A stretch of 64,000 nucleotides of DNA from Actinomucor elegans. Taxonomy: Eukaryota; Mucoromycota; Mucoromycetes; Mucorales; Mucoraceae. The notes under the pieces are model-generated. The model searched no databases, had not been told where the DNA came from, and saw only the letters and a list, made by a program, of their open reading frames with translations. Positions 55,630-64,000 of the stretch are shown piece by piece. The translations under genes and the position numbers were made by a program. Every line of letters starts with the position of its first letter. Within the stretch, counting starts at the first letter, position 1. The DNA lies in contig JAMSLZ010000002.1 in NCBI GenBank assembly GCA_026027325.1, positions 868,001-932,000 on the forward strand. Reading direction: 5' to 3'.

Positions 55630-57137
55630 ATAGGAATAAAGAACTATAATTATACACTAATACTAGTTGTCTTTTATTGACAAGCACTATTCTATGAAAA
55701 CGGATCAAATGGTTCGATTATAAATAACTAATATCTTCTCAATAAACGCTCTTTTTAATCAGTTTGTTTTGCTGTATAATACCTAACGTATACTTATTCA
55801 CCTAACTAAGATTTACTTCAAGATATTCATTATTGCTGTGGACAGGGTTCATCAAAAAGGATCTATCTTTTGAAAAAACTATAACGGGCCATTTAATCCG
55901 ATAATAAAGAGGTATATGAAGAAGAAAAACATATATACCGAAAAAGAAAAAACTTTATATTTGAATAGCACATGTCTTCAAAATTATTCAGATATGTATT
56001 TTCTTGTTTAATTCTGTATCTAAGTGAGATGGATACCAATTTGAACGAGTCCAAACTACAAGAGCATCTTTTTTCACTTTATACCCTAACCTCTGCAATT
56101 GTGGCATACATGTCTGATGCATTTATCACCATAAGATGATGTGATATAGATGCGTGTACTGTGTCTATTACAACTTATGTTAAGCCTTTTATGCAGTTGT
56201 TATACGTCTGTCTAGTTATTTTTATCCTCTTAGTCTTTAAATGTCTAATTATTTATCTTTTGACTTTTCAAAAAAACAAGTTGGCTTCATCAGTTACATA
56301 ATAGAAAATATTAACTTCATAACTACCATTCAGATGCGCTGAATAGCTACCGTCGATACTAGGAAAGAGTCCTGGTTAAGGGGTTAAGTAGACGAAGAGA
56401 ACTTACAAAACTCCCTGATAGGCTTCCTTTACTGTCGATAAGTAATAAATGCTGGACCAAGTCTTTGACTATTGCGTTGGTTGATATGAATGGAGGAAAA
56501 GCAAAGTTTTTTTTTCACCCTTTGAATAAATGATGAAACTAAATAACAGTGGGCGAGTTATTATTCGTATGGCTGCTATAGCTGCATTGAATTCTATTTC
56601 GGAAAGTTCGATTAGTCTAGGGAACATTTCAGACATAATACATACTGTTTGATACACCATGGAGGTATTAAAAAACCATATTATAACGCTTTATGTATGC
56701 TCGCTGATGTTTGTTATTGACTGTTGGATTGAAGGTCATGTCCAGAGCCTGAGGGATTATCATAGTTAAATGCTTTCATCCAATAAAAATTAAGAAAATC
56801 ACAGCGAAGCAGCTATGATATTAAATGGAGAGCATCGCAATACTATTACAAGTACAGTGTCTTTATGACGAGCGTAGAAAAAACGTCATGTATTCCAGAT
56901 ACGTGAATACATAAATAATAATCATATGAAGGGCACCAATATATACTAAAAGTGTATTGCTTCGAAATTTAGTTCAAGTGATTAAGGCTTATACTAATGT
57001 TTTATTTAGAGTAAAACTACTGCATCACATCTTTAGTACGGTTCTACACTCAGCCCATCTAAACCTTTGAAACAAACAAAGCTTTGGACCTTGTTTCAAA
57101 TTGTTAGTCCTCTTTCATTTATATTAGCTATTTTCAA
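55630..57137. repeat. Spacer between F-box copies A and B, duplicated flank
   Basis: 55660-56030 is alignable by eye with 59160-59490 downstream of copy B (shared strings: AACTAATATCTTCTCAATAA / AACAATTGATATTTCG, CTCTTTTTAA, AAAAACATATATACCGAAAA / AAAAGCATATGTATTGAAAA). The rest is AT-rich. Before 57138 lies the family 5' element AAACCTTTGAAACAAA. Confidence 0.6.
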
Positions 57138-59066
57138 ATGGGTTCTTGGGACATATTGCCGGCTGAAATCATAGCCAAAATTGCAAAAGAGATCGAATCT
57201 CACCAAGATATCAAACAGTTTCAACTTACTTGCAAAAACTGGGCACCACTTGCTCAGCAACAACTCTATGCTGATATAGAACTCGTAACTGAACATCAAC
57301 TGCGAGCTTTCACTGAGAACATAACATCAAATCCATCTCTAGGCCTGTTTGTGGAACGACTTAGGATTTCTACGGTGTCTCATCTATTCAGGTTTATGGA
57401 CTATTATGCTGGGACTACATACACTCCGTCGCGTCAGGAGTTTTATTTCGCTAACTGGGATGAATACTGTGCTAAACCTCGGGATTACTTTGCTAAATTG
57501 ACTGAGTATTGCCCCAATGTCAGACAAATACTAGACACTCGTGGGTTTGGTGAAAGATTTTGGAAACTGTTAATCAGGACTTTACAAGAAGGAAAGTGGA
57601 ACCAGGTACATTTAATCGAGCCTCCAACCGCATCCTCCGGAAACCTAGTTTACTATGGGAAAGCTGTTTGGGAAATACGCGATAGGTTAACAGAACTACA
57701 AATAAGCGACGAGCTACACCAACTTGTAGCATGGCATGGACAAGATATGGGGTCATCTCATTCGGTAGCAGAAAAGATCCTTGCATTCCCAAAAGTGCAA
57801 AATCTCACTCTAATGAAGGAGGAGAGATGTTCATATATCTATAATTTTAACGAATATATCGACAATTGTGTTTCACTTAAGAGACTAACGGTACACTGTC
57901 AACATCTAGATGAAGACTCAGAAGAAGATATCATGTTTAAAGAGCATAGGATACTAAGCAATATCTTCACTATTAAACAGCAGCATGCTGTCAAAAAGCT
58001 TGATATCGTTCTATCATTGATTAACAATGATACATTGGCTTATATTGTGCGCAAGTTTCCTTCTCTATCTGCATTGAGATTGATTCATTATAAAAGTTTA
58101 AAGACAGAATGTTCATACGAGATCAATCGCCAGTTTTTGGAGTATGCCTCAAAAATACCATTCATTCAGATCAAGTACCTCGAAATGAAGAACATGTGTG
58201 AACTACTGCCCATCACATTCAAAGATAGAATCAAATATGGTAAAAGGGAAACCATATTTGAAATAGAATATTGCAGTCCACCTCGTAATAGAAATCGGAA
58301 TTTTCGTATCGAAGAAGAACGCAATTATTTCAACCACAGATGTAGAATAGACGCTCTTTCTATATGGGACAACGACAAAAATTCCACCTGTAACATTGAT
58401 ATCTTTCTCGACGTTCCAGAATATTACTGTGGATCCACTTTGCCTCATGTAACGTTAATAGAAAATCTCGGCAATGAAATAACCAGCTTACAGCTCAAGT
58501 GTCAAACTAAAACTGGAATGTTTACAAACATAGCAAGGGATTATTTTCTGGATCATATTTTGGCAAACTGCTTTCAGATGGAAAGATTGAACCTAGATGG
58601 TGCTTTTTTGGTGCATTGCAGTCCTACTCTACCTGTAAAAAAACACCTTAACTCTCTAGTTCTGTATAACTGCGACATATATCCCGGCCTATTTAAAGAA
58701 CTTTCTCCTCTATTACCATCGCTGGGATCCTTGCAGCTTGACCGTTGCCGCTTTATCTCGGAGGATGGCGAACAATTGCAGAATCAGTTTTATTTTGTTA
58801 TGAGTATGCCACATACTTCGGTTTTCCGTCTATATATATACATCCATATTAGTTGCAATAGCTTTTGCGCAAAAGTAAAAGTACATGGCAAGAAAGAAAT
58901 GTACTACGCTATGACCGACTTCGAGCATCCTGAAATATTATTAACCGGTCCCGAAGCCAAGTCTTATTATCTCTTGAATAATGAACGTTGTTTTGTGATG
59001 GATATTGAACTTTTCAGTTTAACTGAGTTTCTATTCCAACATGGTTGGATATGTAGAAGTAATTGA
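57138..59066 (+). CDS. F-box/LRR protein, intact (array copy B)
   Basis: ORF of 642 residues from MGSWDILPAEIIAKIAKEI, intronless. The F-box is at about 2-48, followed by the same order of leucine-rich segments as copy A. It has an extra stretch after RLRISTVSHLFRFMDYYAG (about residues 85-120) that includes FANWDEYCAKPRDYFAKLTEYC and looks like a local duplication. Later blocks: QEGKWNQVHLIEPPTA, FPKVQNLTL, NCVSLKRLTVHC, VRKFPSLSAL, TLIENLGNEITSLQLKC, FLDHILANCFQME, YPGLFKELSPLLPSLGSL and HGKKEMYYAMTDFE. Likely an SCF substrate receptor of unknown target. The F-box half is more conserved across copies than the middle repeats. Confidence 0.88.
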   Translation: MGSWDILPAEIIAKIAKEIESHQDIKQFQLTCKNWAPLAQQQLYADIELVTEHQLRAFTENITSNPSLGLFVERLRISTVSHLFRFMDYYAGTTYTPSRQEFYFANWDEYCAKPRDYFAKLTEYCPNVRQILDTRGFGERFWKLLIRTLQEGKWNQVHLIEPPTASSGNLVYYGKAVWEIRDRLTELQISDELHQLVAWHGQDMGSSHSVAEKILAFPKVQNLTLMKEERCSYIYNFNEYIDNCVSLKRLTVHCQHLDEDSEEDIMFKEHRILSNIFTIKQQHAVKKLDIVLSLINNDTLAYIVRKFPSLSALRLIHYKSLKTECSYEINRQFLEYASKIPFIQIKYLEMKNMCELLPITFKDRIKYGKRETIFEIEYCSPPRNRNRNFRIEEERNYFNHRCRIDALSIWDNDKNSTCNIDIFLDVPEYYCGSTLPHVTLIENLGNEITSLQLKCQTKTGMFTNIARDYFLDHILANCFQMERLNLDGAFLVHCSPTLPVKKHLNSLVLYNCDIYPGLFKELSPLLPSLGSLQLDRCRFISEDGEQLQNQFYFVMSMPHTSVFRLYIYIHISCNSFCAKVKVHGKKEMYYAMTDFEHPEILLTGPEAKSYYLLNNERCFVMDIELFSLTEFLFQHGWICRSN

Positions 59067-60229
59067 TTCATTAAAGAAACAAGTTTGAAATATCATTGTA
59101 AACATTATGTTTAAACAATACCGCTGTAAATATCATTTAGGAAACGCTTTTATTAGAAGTGTTTATCTACAAAGTATATTCTTTAATTGACCACTACTAT
59201 TCTCTAAAAACGAACCAAATGGTCTACTTATAAACAATTGATATTTCGTTCAATAATACTCTTTTTAACTAGCTTCTTTTTCTGGACAATGTTTAGCATA
59301 TATTTATTGGCTTTACTAAGTTTTGCTCTGAGGCACTAGTTATAGCTGCGGATAGAGTCCGTCAAAGAGGGAGTTTATGAAAAAGAAAAGCATATGTATT
59401 GAAAAAAAGAAACTTTTGCAATTGAATAATTCAAGTCTTGAAAATCATTCGTACAAGTATTCCCTTGCTCAGTTATATTCCTAAGAGGGATTTATAACAG
59501 TTCAAATACATGAAATTCATATTACAAGGCCGAAAGCATGGAAATGAACATCACATTATACATTCTACAAAAGTTTTTTCGACGACTTCACTCATATTTC
59601 TGGCTTCTTTAAGAAGAAAGTTAATCACCAAACCCTTAAAGTCAATACGAAGGATTCAATCTTTACTAAGGTTACCAGATATTACAACAACCAAATATAT
59701 CAGCCTTTTTAATGCCAAAAGTGAAAGAAGGAAGACATATTTTGCCTTTATGTCTTTATAGCATTATAAAATTTGACCATATTATCGTGTCTATAGCCGA
59801 AAATGTTTATATCACTTAGAGATGTATCACATAGTGCTCGTTCATTGAAGTTAATGATTAGCTAGAACTCGCTAGTTTCTAAATATGCGTTTAGACTGAT
59901 AATAAAGAACAATTTGCAGCATCAATGCCCAGATGTATGGAAGCAAAAGAAATGGTTCATAAATGAAAGATCAGTGCATTTAAATGATGAAAAAGTGAGT
60001 ATTAAATTATTTTATTATTATATGTAAAGGAAGTTGACTAATTTTTTGCCTATATATCGCATTTTGAATTGCCATAGATGCTCAAGATTGCTAGTTTATA
60101 GAATATAATAAGTCTGTTTTTTAACCCAAAAAGCTAATCCAGTTTACTAATGCCAAGCAAGCTTTAAGTATTGCTTATTCCAGTAGACCCAGAAATCTAA
60201 TACTCTCTTTTTACCCGCAAGGATTTCGG

Positions 60230-60310
60230 AGTATAATTGGTGGAGTAATGGTTGATATATGCACTTTGTTTATAAAGTGTAAAAGGGTTCGATTCTTTTA
60301 CTTTATCTAC
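60230..60310 (+). other. tRNA-like or decayed tRNA sequence
   Basis: TTGGTGGAGTAATGG resembles an A box and GGGTTCGATTC a B box, at plausible spacing. CACTTT...AAAGTG can form an anticodon-arm-like hairpin and GTAAAAG...CTTTTAC a T-arm-like one. The anticodon-arm loop is the wrong size and the acceptor strands do not pair well, so an active tRNA is unlikely. Confidence 0.25.
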
Positions 60311-61428
60311 TTGCTGGGGCTCACTACCCAAAGTTCATGTACTACTTGACTCATAATCCGTATTCATATATTGTACGCTTGTTTGACGCTCTCAAGTTTT
60401 CATTTATGCTGATTTTTTCTTTGCACTATTCAACCTACCTATTACTACTATATAATCAATAAAGTCATCAATTTTTCATGCACTCTAATAAACAAGTGTA
60501 TATGAAGATGAGAAATTAATTACAGCTAAAATCTAGTACTTTATTGTCAGTGATGTATATTTACTTTTCCCCTAAGTTGACTGAAAAATATATTCTGAAG
60601 ATAAAGTGTATACGAAGCTTGAACCAAGGCAATATTAGGAATATAACAAGACTTTAAAGCTATAGATATTACTTCATCCAAGTTTTAGGTATTAATTGGA
60701 TTTAAACACTTGGTTGAGATATGTAGGGAAAAAGAGTACATATTGTTTTTAATGCACTACCTGCTAATATTAAAAATATGAATATACATTGTGATAAATG
60801 GATGGATTATAAAAGATGGAAAAATAAATGAAAGTTAATGCATCCTTTTATTAAGACGGGGAAGTCTTCATGATAAAAAAAATAGATGTCTTATACCCAT
60901 CAGTTCCGCATTTAGGCTTGTCATACATACTTTCAGTTCATGCCATTAACAGTACTTCTTGTATCTTTATGGTATCTTTTAGTATCCAAATAATATGTCA
61001 TCGACTTCTATCAAGAAAATTTATCCGATTAAAGCTTCGATATATGAGTTCATTAACCATGTATTAAGGATAAAAGTTTATGATTCATAAAATATTAAGT
61101 AGAACATAATCATCAGGTATGTACAATTTAAAAGGTATACTATATTACGAGCTTTATCGGATATCCCCAATAAATTTAGTGTAAAATATGATAATAGATA
61201 TTACACCTGATGTACAATAAAATTATGTACACACCTTGTTATATTAGTAGTAAATAATCACAGTGTACAGGCAGCAGTGTTAATGTGTCATATCCTTAAC
61301 ATCTCGGCGAGGTCAAAGATATCATTATATTCTAAAAAAAAAAATTCAAGGGAGGGTAAAAATATAAGGAAGGTAGAGGTCAAATGGGAGTTAGTGGTTA
61401 GCTGTGGGGATGTCTAGGCAGTCTTGAA

Positions 61429-61909
61429 CTAAGGAAAGGTAGAATGAATGGCGTGAGTCATTACATAAGAGGTAATTGAACCATAGACGATAGCACCTAT
61501 GGTGAGCCGACGTAGAAACCGAAGAGGAATATTGTCAAGAGCGAGGTCTTTTTTAACTAGTAATAGATTCAAAAGAAAGGACAAGGGATTATGAATAGTA
61601 TTAGACATTTGCAATCGCCAATATATGTCAAGGGACTCGATGGGGGTGCAGCCCTGTAAACAAGTGGAATGGACATTTTGGGCAGGATCGAGGATGGTCA
61701 CGAGGTAATCAGCCTAAGCGCCATTAGATACACCAATTATGTTCTGCTCGAGTCATAGGAAGCCATTGTATTGGATCCACTGAACAAACTTCGTTAAAAC
61801 GCCCTCCTCGTGCCCACAAATTTTTATCACTAAATAAAATCAGATCATAGCTTATGACAAAAGTTCTATGCGAACGAGCAGCAGAGGAAAAATATAATTG
61901 CATTACCAA
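61429..61909 (-). pseudogene. Unassigned decayed ORF pair, possibly retroelement derived
   Basis: Two minus-strand frames (61909-61724 and 61701-61429) with coding-like composition: LWARGGRFNEVCSVDPIQW then LPMTRAEHNW; and PIESLDIYWRLQMSNTIHNP then LRRLTIGAIVYGSITSYV. They sit end to end with a frame break at about 61702-61723, so they may be one broken ORF. The style recalls LINE-type proteins of Mucorales, but no reverse transcriptase or endonuclease motif is visible. Confidence 0.3.
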
Positions 61910-62348
61910 TACCTAATAAAACTCTAGATAATATTGGCGGTAACGGCTTAGCTTATGTTTTGTTTCGGATGGTATTTAAGATTAAATATTGTAACTATTA
62001 CGCTTTGTTTTATTGTCATGAAACACATGATGATGCTCCTTCTGGTGCGCAAAGATTAATCACACCAACCATATGAGCAGTATCAAAATATGCCAAAGCA
62101 CCTTATCATGTCAAACTAAAGCATCAAGAGGCTACTGAAGCTTGTAATAACCCGTGTACCATTTGTCTTCTTGCTATGTGTATGTAATTTGATCATACTA
62201 CATCTTTATCATTATTGCTTCGAACGCTCAGTATTGCCCGAACCTAGCTCGAACTTCTATATGCACCTAAAGCTTTTGAATAAACAAAAAGACTACGCCA
62301 GATGTTTCAAATTTGCTCTTTTTTCATTTAACTTAGATAGTTGTGCAA

Positions 62349-64000
62349 ATGAGCTCTTGGGACACATTACCAACTGAGATTATAACCGAGATTGCAAAAG
62401 GGATCGAATCTCCCAAAGACATTGCACAATTTCAACTTACTTGCAAACGCTGGGCTTCATTTGCTCAACAACGGCTCTACGCTGATATTGAATTCGCAAC
62501 CGAACGTCAACTGCGTGCTTTCATTGAAAACATAATGGCAAATCCATACCTGGGCCTACTGGTGGGACAGCTCGACATTTCTCATGTTTCTCACCTATTT
62601 AAATTTATGGATTACTTCACTAAGGCTGTATACCGCCCCCCGCGTCTGGATTATTTCGCTATACTGACTGAATACCACCCCAAACCTCTGGATTGCTTCA
62701 CCAAATTGACTGAATACTGTCCTAATGTCAAGCAAATACTTAAAACCGACCGGTTTGATGAAGGGGTTTGGCAACTACTGATAGAAGCTTTACAAGAAGG
62801 AAAGTGGAGACAACTGCACTTAATCAAGCCTCCAACCGCGTCTCCCGGAAACCTAGTTTACTATGGGAAAGCTGTTTGGGAAATACGTGATAGGTTAACA
62901 GAATTACAAATAAGCGACGAGCTACGTCAAATTGTAGCATGGTCTGGACAAGATATGGGGTCATCTCATTCGGTAGCAGAAAAGATCCTTGCATTCCCAA
63001 AAGTACGAGATCTCACTCTGATCAAAAAGAATAGCCATATGCATATATCTGACTTTAATGAACACATTGATAATTGTGCCTCATTGAAGAAATTAACAGT
63101 ACACTGCTTTCCGCCGCATTCATATCCAGTAAAAAATTCTAGGTTTAGAAAGAATAGAATGTTAAGTGATATACCGACTATTAAACAACAGCACGCTGTC
63201 AAGCAGCTTCATGCCTATTTGCCGCTTTTTTGCGATGATGATTCATTGGTCTATATTATGCACAAATTCCCTTCACTGTCTGTATTAAAGCTGGATTCTG
63301 ACGGTGTCTTAAATCCAGATTGTTCATACGATGTCAGTCGCAAGTTTTTGGTGTATGCTTCGAAAATCCGATACATTAACATCCAACTTGAAAGAAAGAA
63401 CGTGTGCGAACTGCTGTCGATGACATTCAAAGATAGAATCAAATTTGATAAAAAGAAGATCCTGCTTATGATCAATTATGGCGGTTCCTCTCGTAACGGA
63501 AACCTGGATTTTCTCTGCATCGAAACAGAACGAAATTATCGTAATCCTATGTTTAAAGTAAACATGATTTCTACTAATAGCAACCCCATAAAATCCTTTT
63601 ATAACATTCGCATCAATCTTGCCTCCTCAAAGCATTATGCTGGATCGGCTCTGCCTCATGTAACGCTAATAGAAAACTTAGGCAATGAAATAACTTCCTT
63701 ACACATCGACTGCAAGACCAAAGGTGATGTTTTCACGAACATAACAGGGGGTTATTTCTTGGATCATATTTTAGCAAACTGCTCTCAATTAGAGCACTTG
63801 GTGTTAAATGGCGCCTCTCTCGTACATTGTAGCCCTACCCTACCTACAAAAAAACAATTGAACACTCTATTTCTGACTATATGTGACATATATCCTGGCA
63901 TTTTTGAAGAACTTTCTCCTCTGCTGCTATCGCTGGAATCCTTGCGACTTGATAAATGCAAGTTTATCTATGAGAATGGTCAGCAATTGCGGGAACAGTC
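62349..64000 (+). CDS. F-box/LRR protein (array copy C), truncated by window end
   Basis: Open from MSSWDTLPTEIITEIAKGI (62349) to the last base, about 550 residues, with no stop in frame. F-box at 2-48 (IAQFQLTCKRWASFAQQRLY). It shares with copy B the insert region near residues 85-135, here with a repeated YF..LTEY unit (LDYFAILTEYHPKPLDCF then TKLTEYCP). It matches copy B very closely at GNLVYYGKAVWEIRDRLTEL and DMGSSHSVAEKILAFPKV. C-terminal blocks TLIENLGNEITSLHIDC, GYFLDHILANCSQLE and CDIYPGIFEELSPLL are intact. The final roughly 90 residues lie beyond the window. Same presumed role as copies A and B. Confidence 0.87.
   Translation, partial: MSSWDTLPTEIITEIAKGIESPKDIAQFQLTCKRWASFAQQRLYADIEFATERQLRAFIENIMANPYLGLLVGQLDISHVSHLFKFMDYFTKAVYRPPRLDYFAILTEYHPKPLDCFTKLTEYCPNVKQILKTDRFDEGVWQLLIEALQEGKWRQLHLIKPPTASPGNLVYYGKAVWEIRDRLTELQISDELRQIVAWSGQDMGSSHSVAEKILAFPKVRDLTLIKKNSHMHISDFNEHIDNCASLKKLTVHCFPPHSYPVKNSRFRKNRMLSDIPTIKQQHAVKQLHAYLPLFCDDDSLVYIMHKFPSLSVLKLDSDGVLNPDCSYDVSRKFLVYASKIRYINIQLERKNVCELLSMTFKDRIKFDKKKILLMINYGGSSRNGNLDFLCIETERNYRNPMFKVNMISTNSNPIKSFYNIRINLASSKHYAGSALPHVTLIENLGNEITSLHIDCKTKGDVFTNITGGYFLDHILANCSQLEHLVLNGASLVHCSPTLPTKKQLNTLFLTICDIYPGIFEELSPLLLSLESLRLDKCKFIYENGQQLREQ

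Larger units (their letters stand above)
59067..62348. other. Spacer between F-box copies B and C
   Basis: Starts with the duplicated 3' flank (to about 59490). It then holds unassignable open frames (59510-59761, 60870-61067), a tRNA-like hairpin (60230-60310) and minus-strand coding-like fragments (61429-61909). The family 5' element AAGCTTTTGAATAAAC lies at about 62269-62285. Confidence 0.5.

Noticed and set aside
1..64000. CRISPR arrays, bacterial operons, riboswitches, rRNA genes
   Set aside because: None are expected in this eukaryotic sequence and no regular spacer-repeat, rRNA or riboswitch pattern was seen.

Overview
The window looks like nuclear DNA of an early-diverging filamentous fungus, most likely Mucoromycota (Mucorales-type). 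Evidence: AT-rich intergenic DNA full of A/T runs, short GT-AG introns of about 40-100 bp, an intact eEF3 gene (fungal translation factor), a Ste50-type SAM/RA adaptor, a soluble KDEL-ending calreticulin, and a presenilin, a family absent from yeasts and most Dikarya. This assignment rests on gene content only; no search was run.

Layout. 1-9.8 kb is a conserved gene block: 5' part of a probable GNAT acetyltransferase (-), BEM46/ABHD13-type hydrolase (-), a very small WIP/verprolin-like protein (+), Ste50-like MAPK adaptor (+) and eEF3 (+). 10.7-15.6 kb is a transposon and F-box graveyard: a decayed Tc1/mariner-like transposase abutting the 3' end of an F-box/LRR gene, a possible tyrosine-recombinase relic, and an F-box gene with two homopolymer frameshifts. 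16-26.4 kb holds OPI3-type phospholipid methyltransferase (+), presenilin (-), about 3.9 kb of gene-poor DNA, calreticulin (+) and ribosomal protein eS27 (-). 27.1-28.1 kb is a foldback element with two arms of about 345 bp. 28.9-38 kb carries two paralogous MCT-like MFS transporters (-) separated by a piggyBac-type element with an intact 671-aa transposase and a second Tc1-like relic. 41-51 kb has a Q/G/M-rich low-complexity protein, a Vps1 dynamin with two single-base homopolymer frameshifts, and an amino-acid/GABA-type permease, all +. 52.5-64 kb is a tandem array of one F-box/LRR family: a 5' relic, two intact genes and one running off the window, all +.

How the parts relate. There is no operon or obvious single pathway. 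The secretory/endomembrane theme recurs (calreticulin, presenilin, Vps1, OPI3, BEM46), as does actin/signalling (WIP-like, Ste50), but these are ordinary housekeeping neighbours. The most distinctive system is the F-box/LRR family: six copies, all on the + strand, with conserved 5' flanks and, for two copies, conserved 3' flanks, evolving by tandem duplication, internal repeat duplication and decay. The other standout items are the fungal presenilin, the foldback element with its dispersed terminal motif, and the piggyBac element bordered by GC-rich palindromes.
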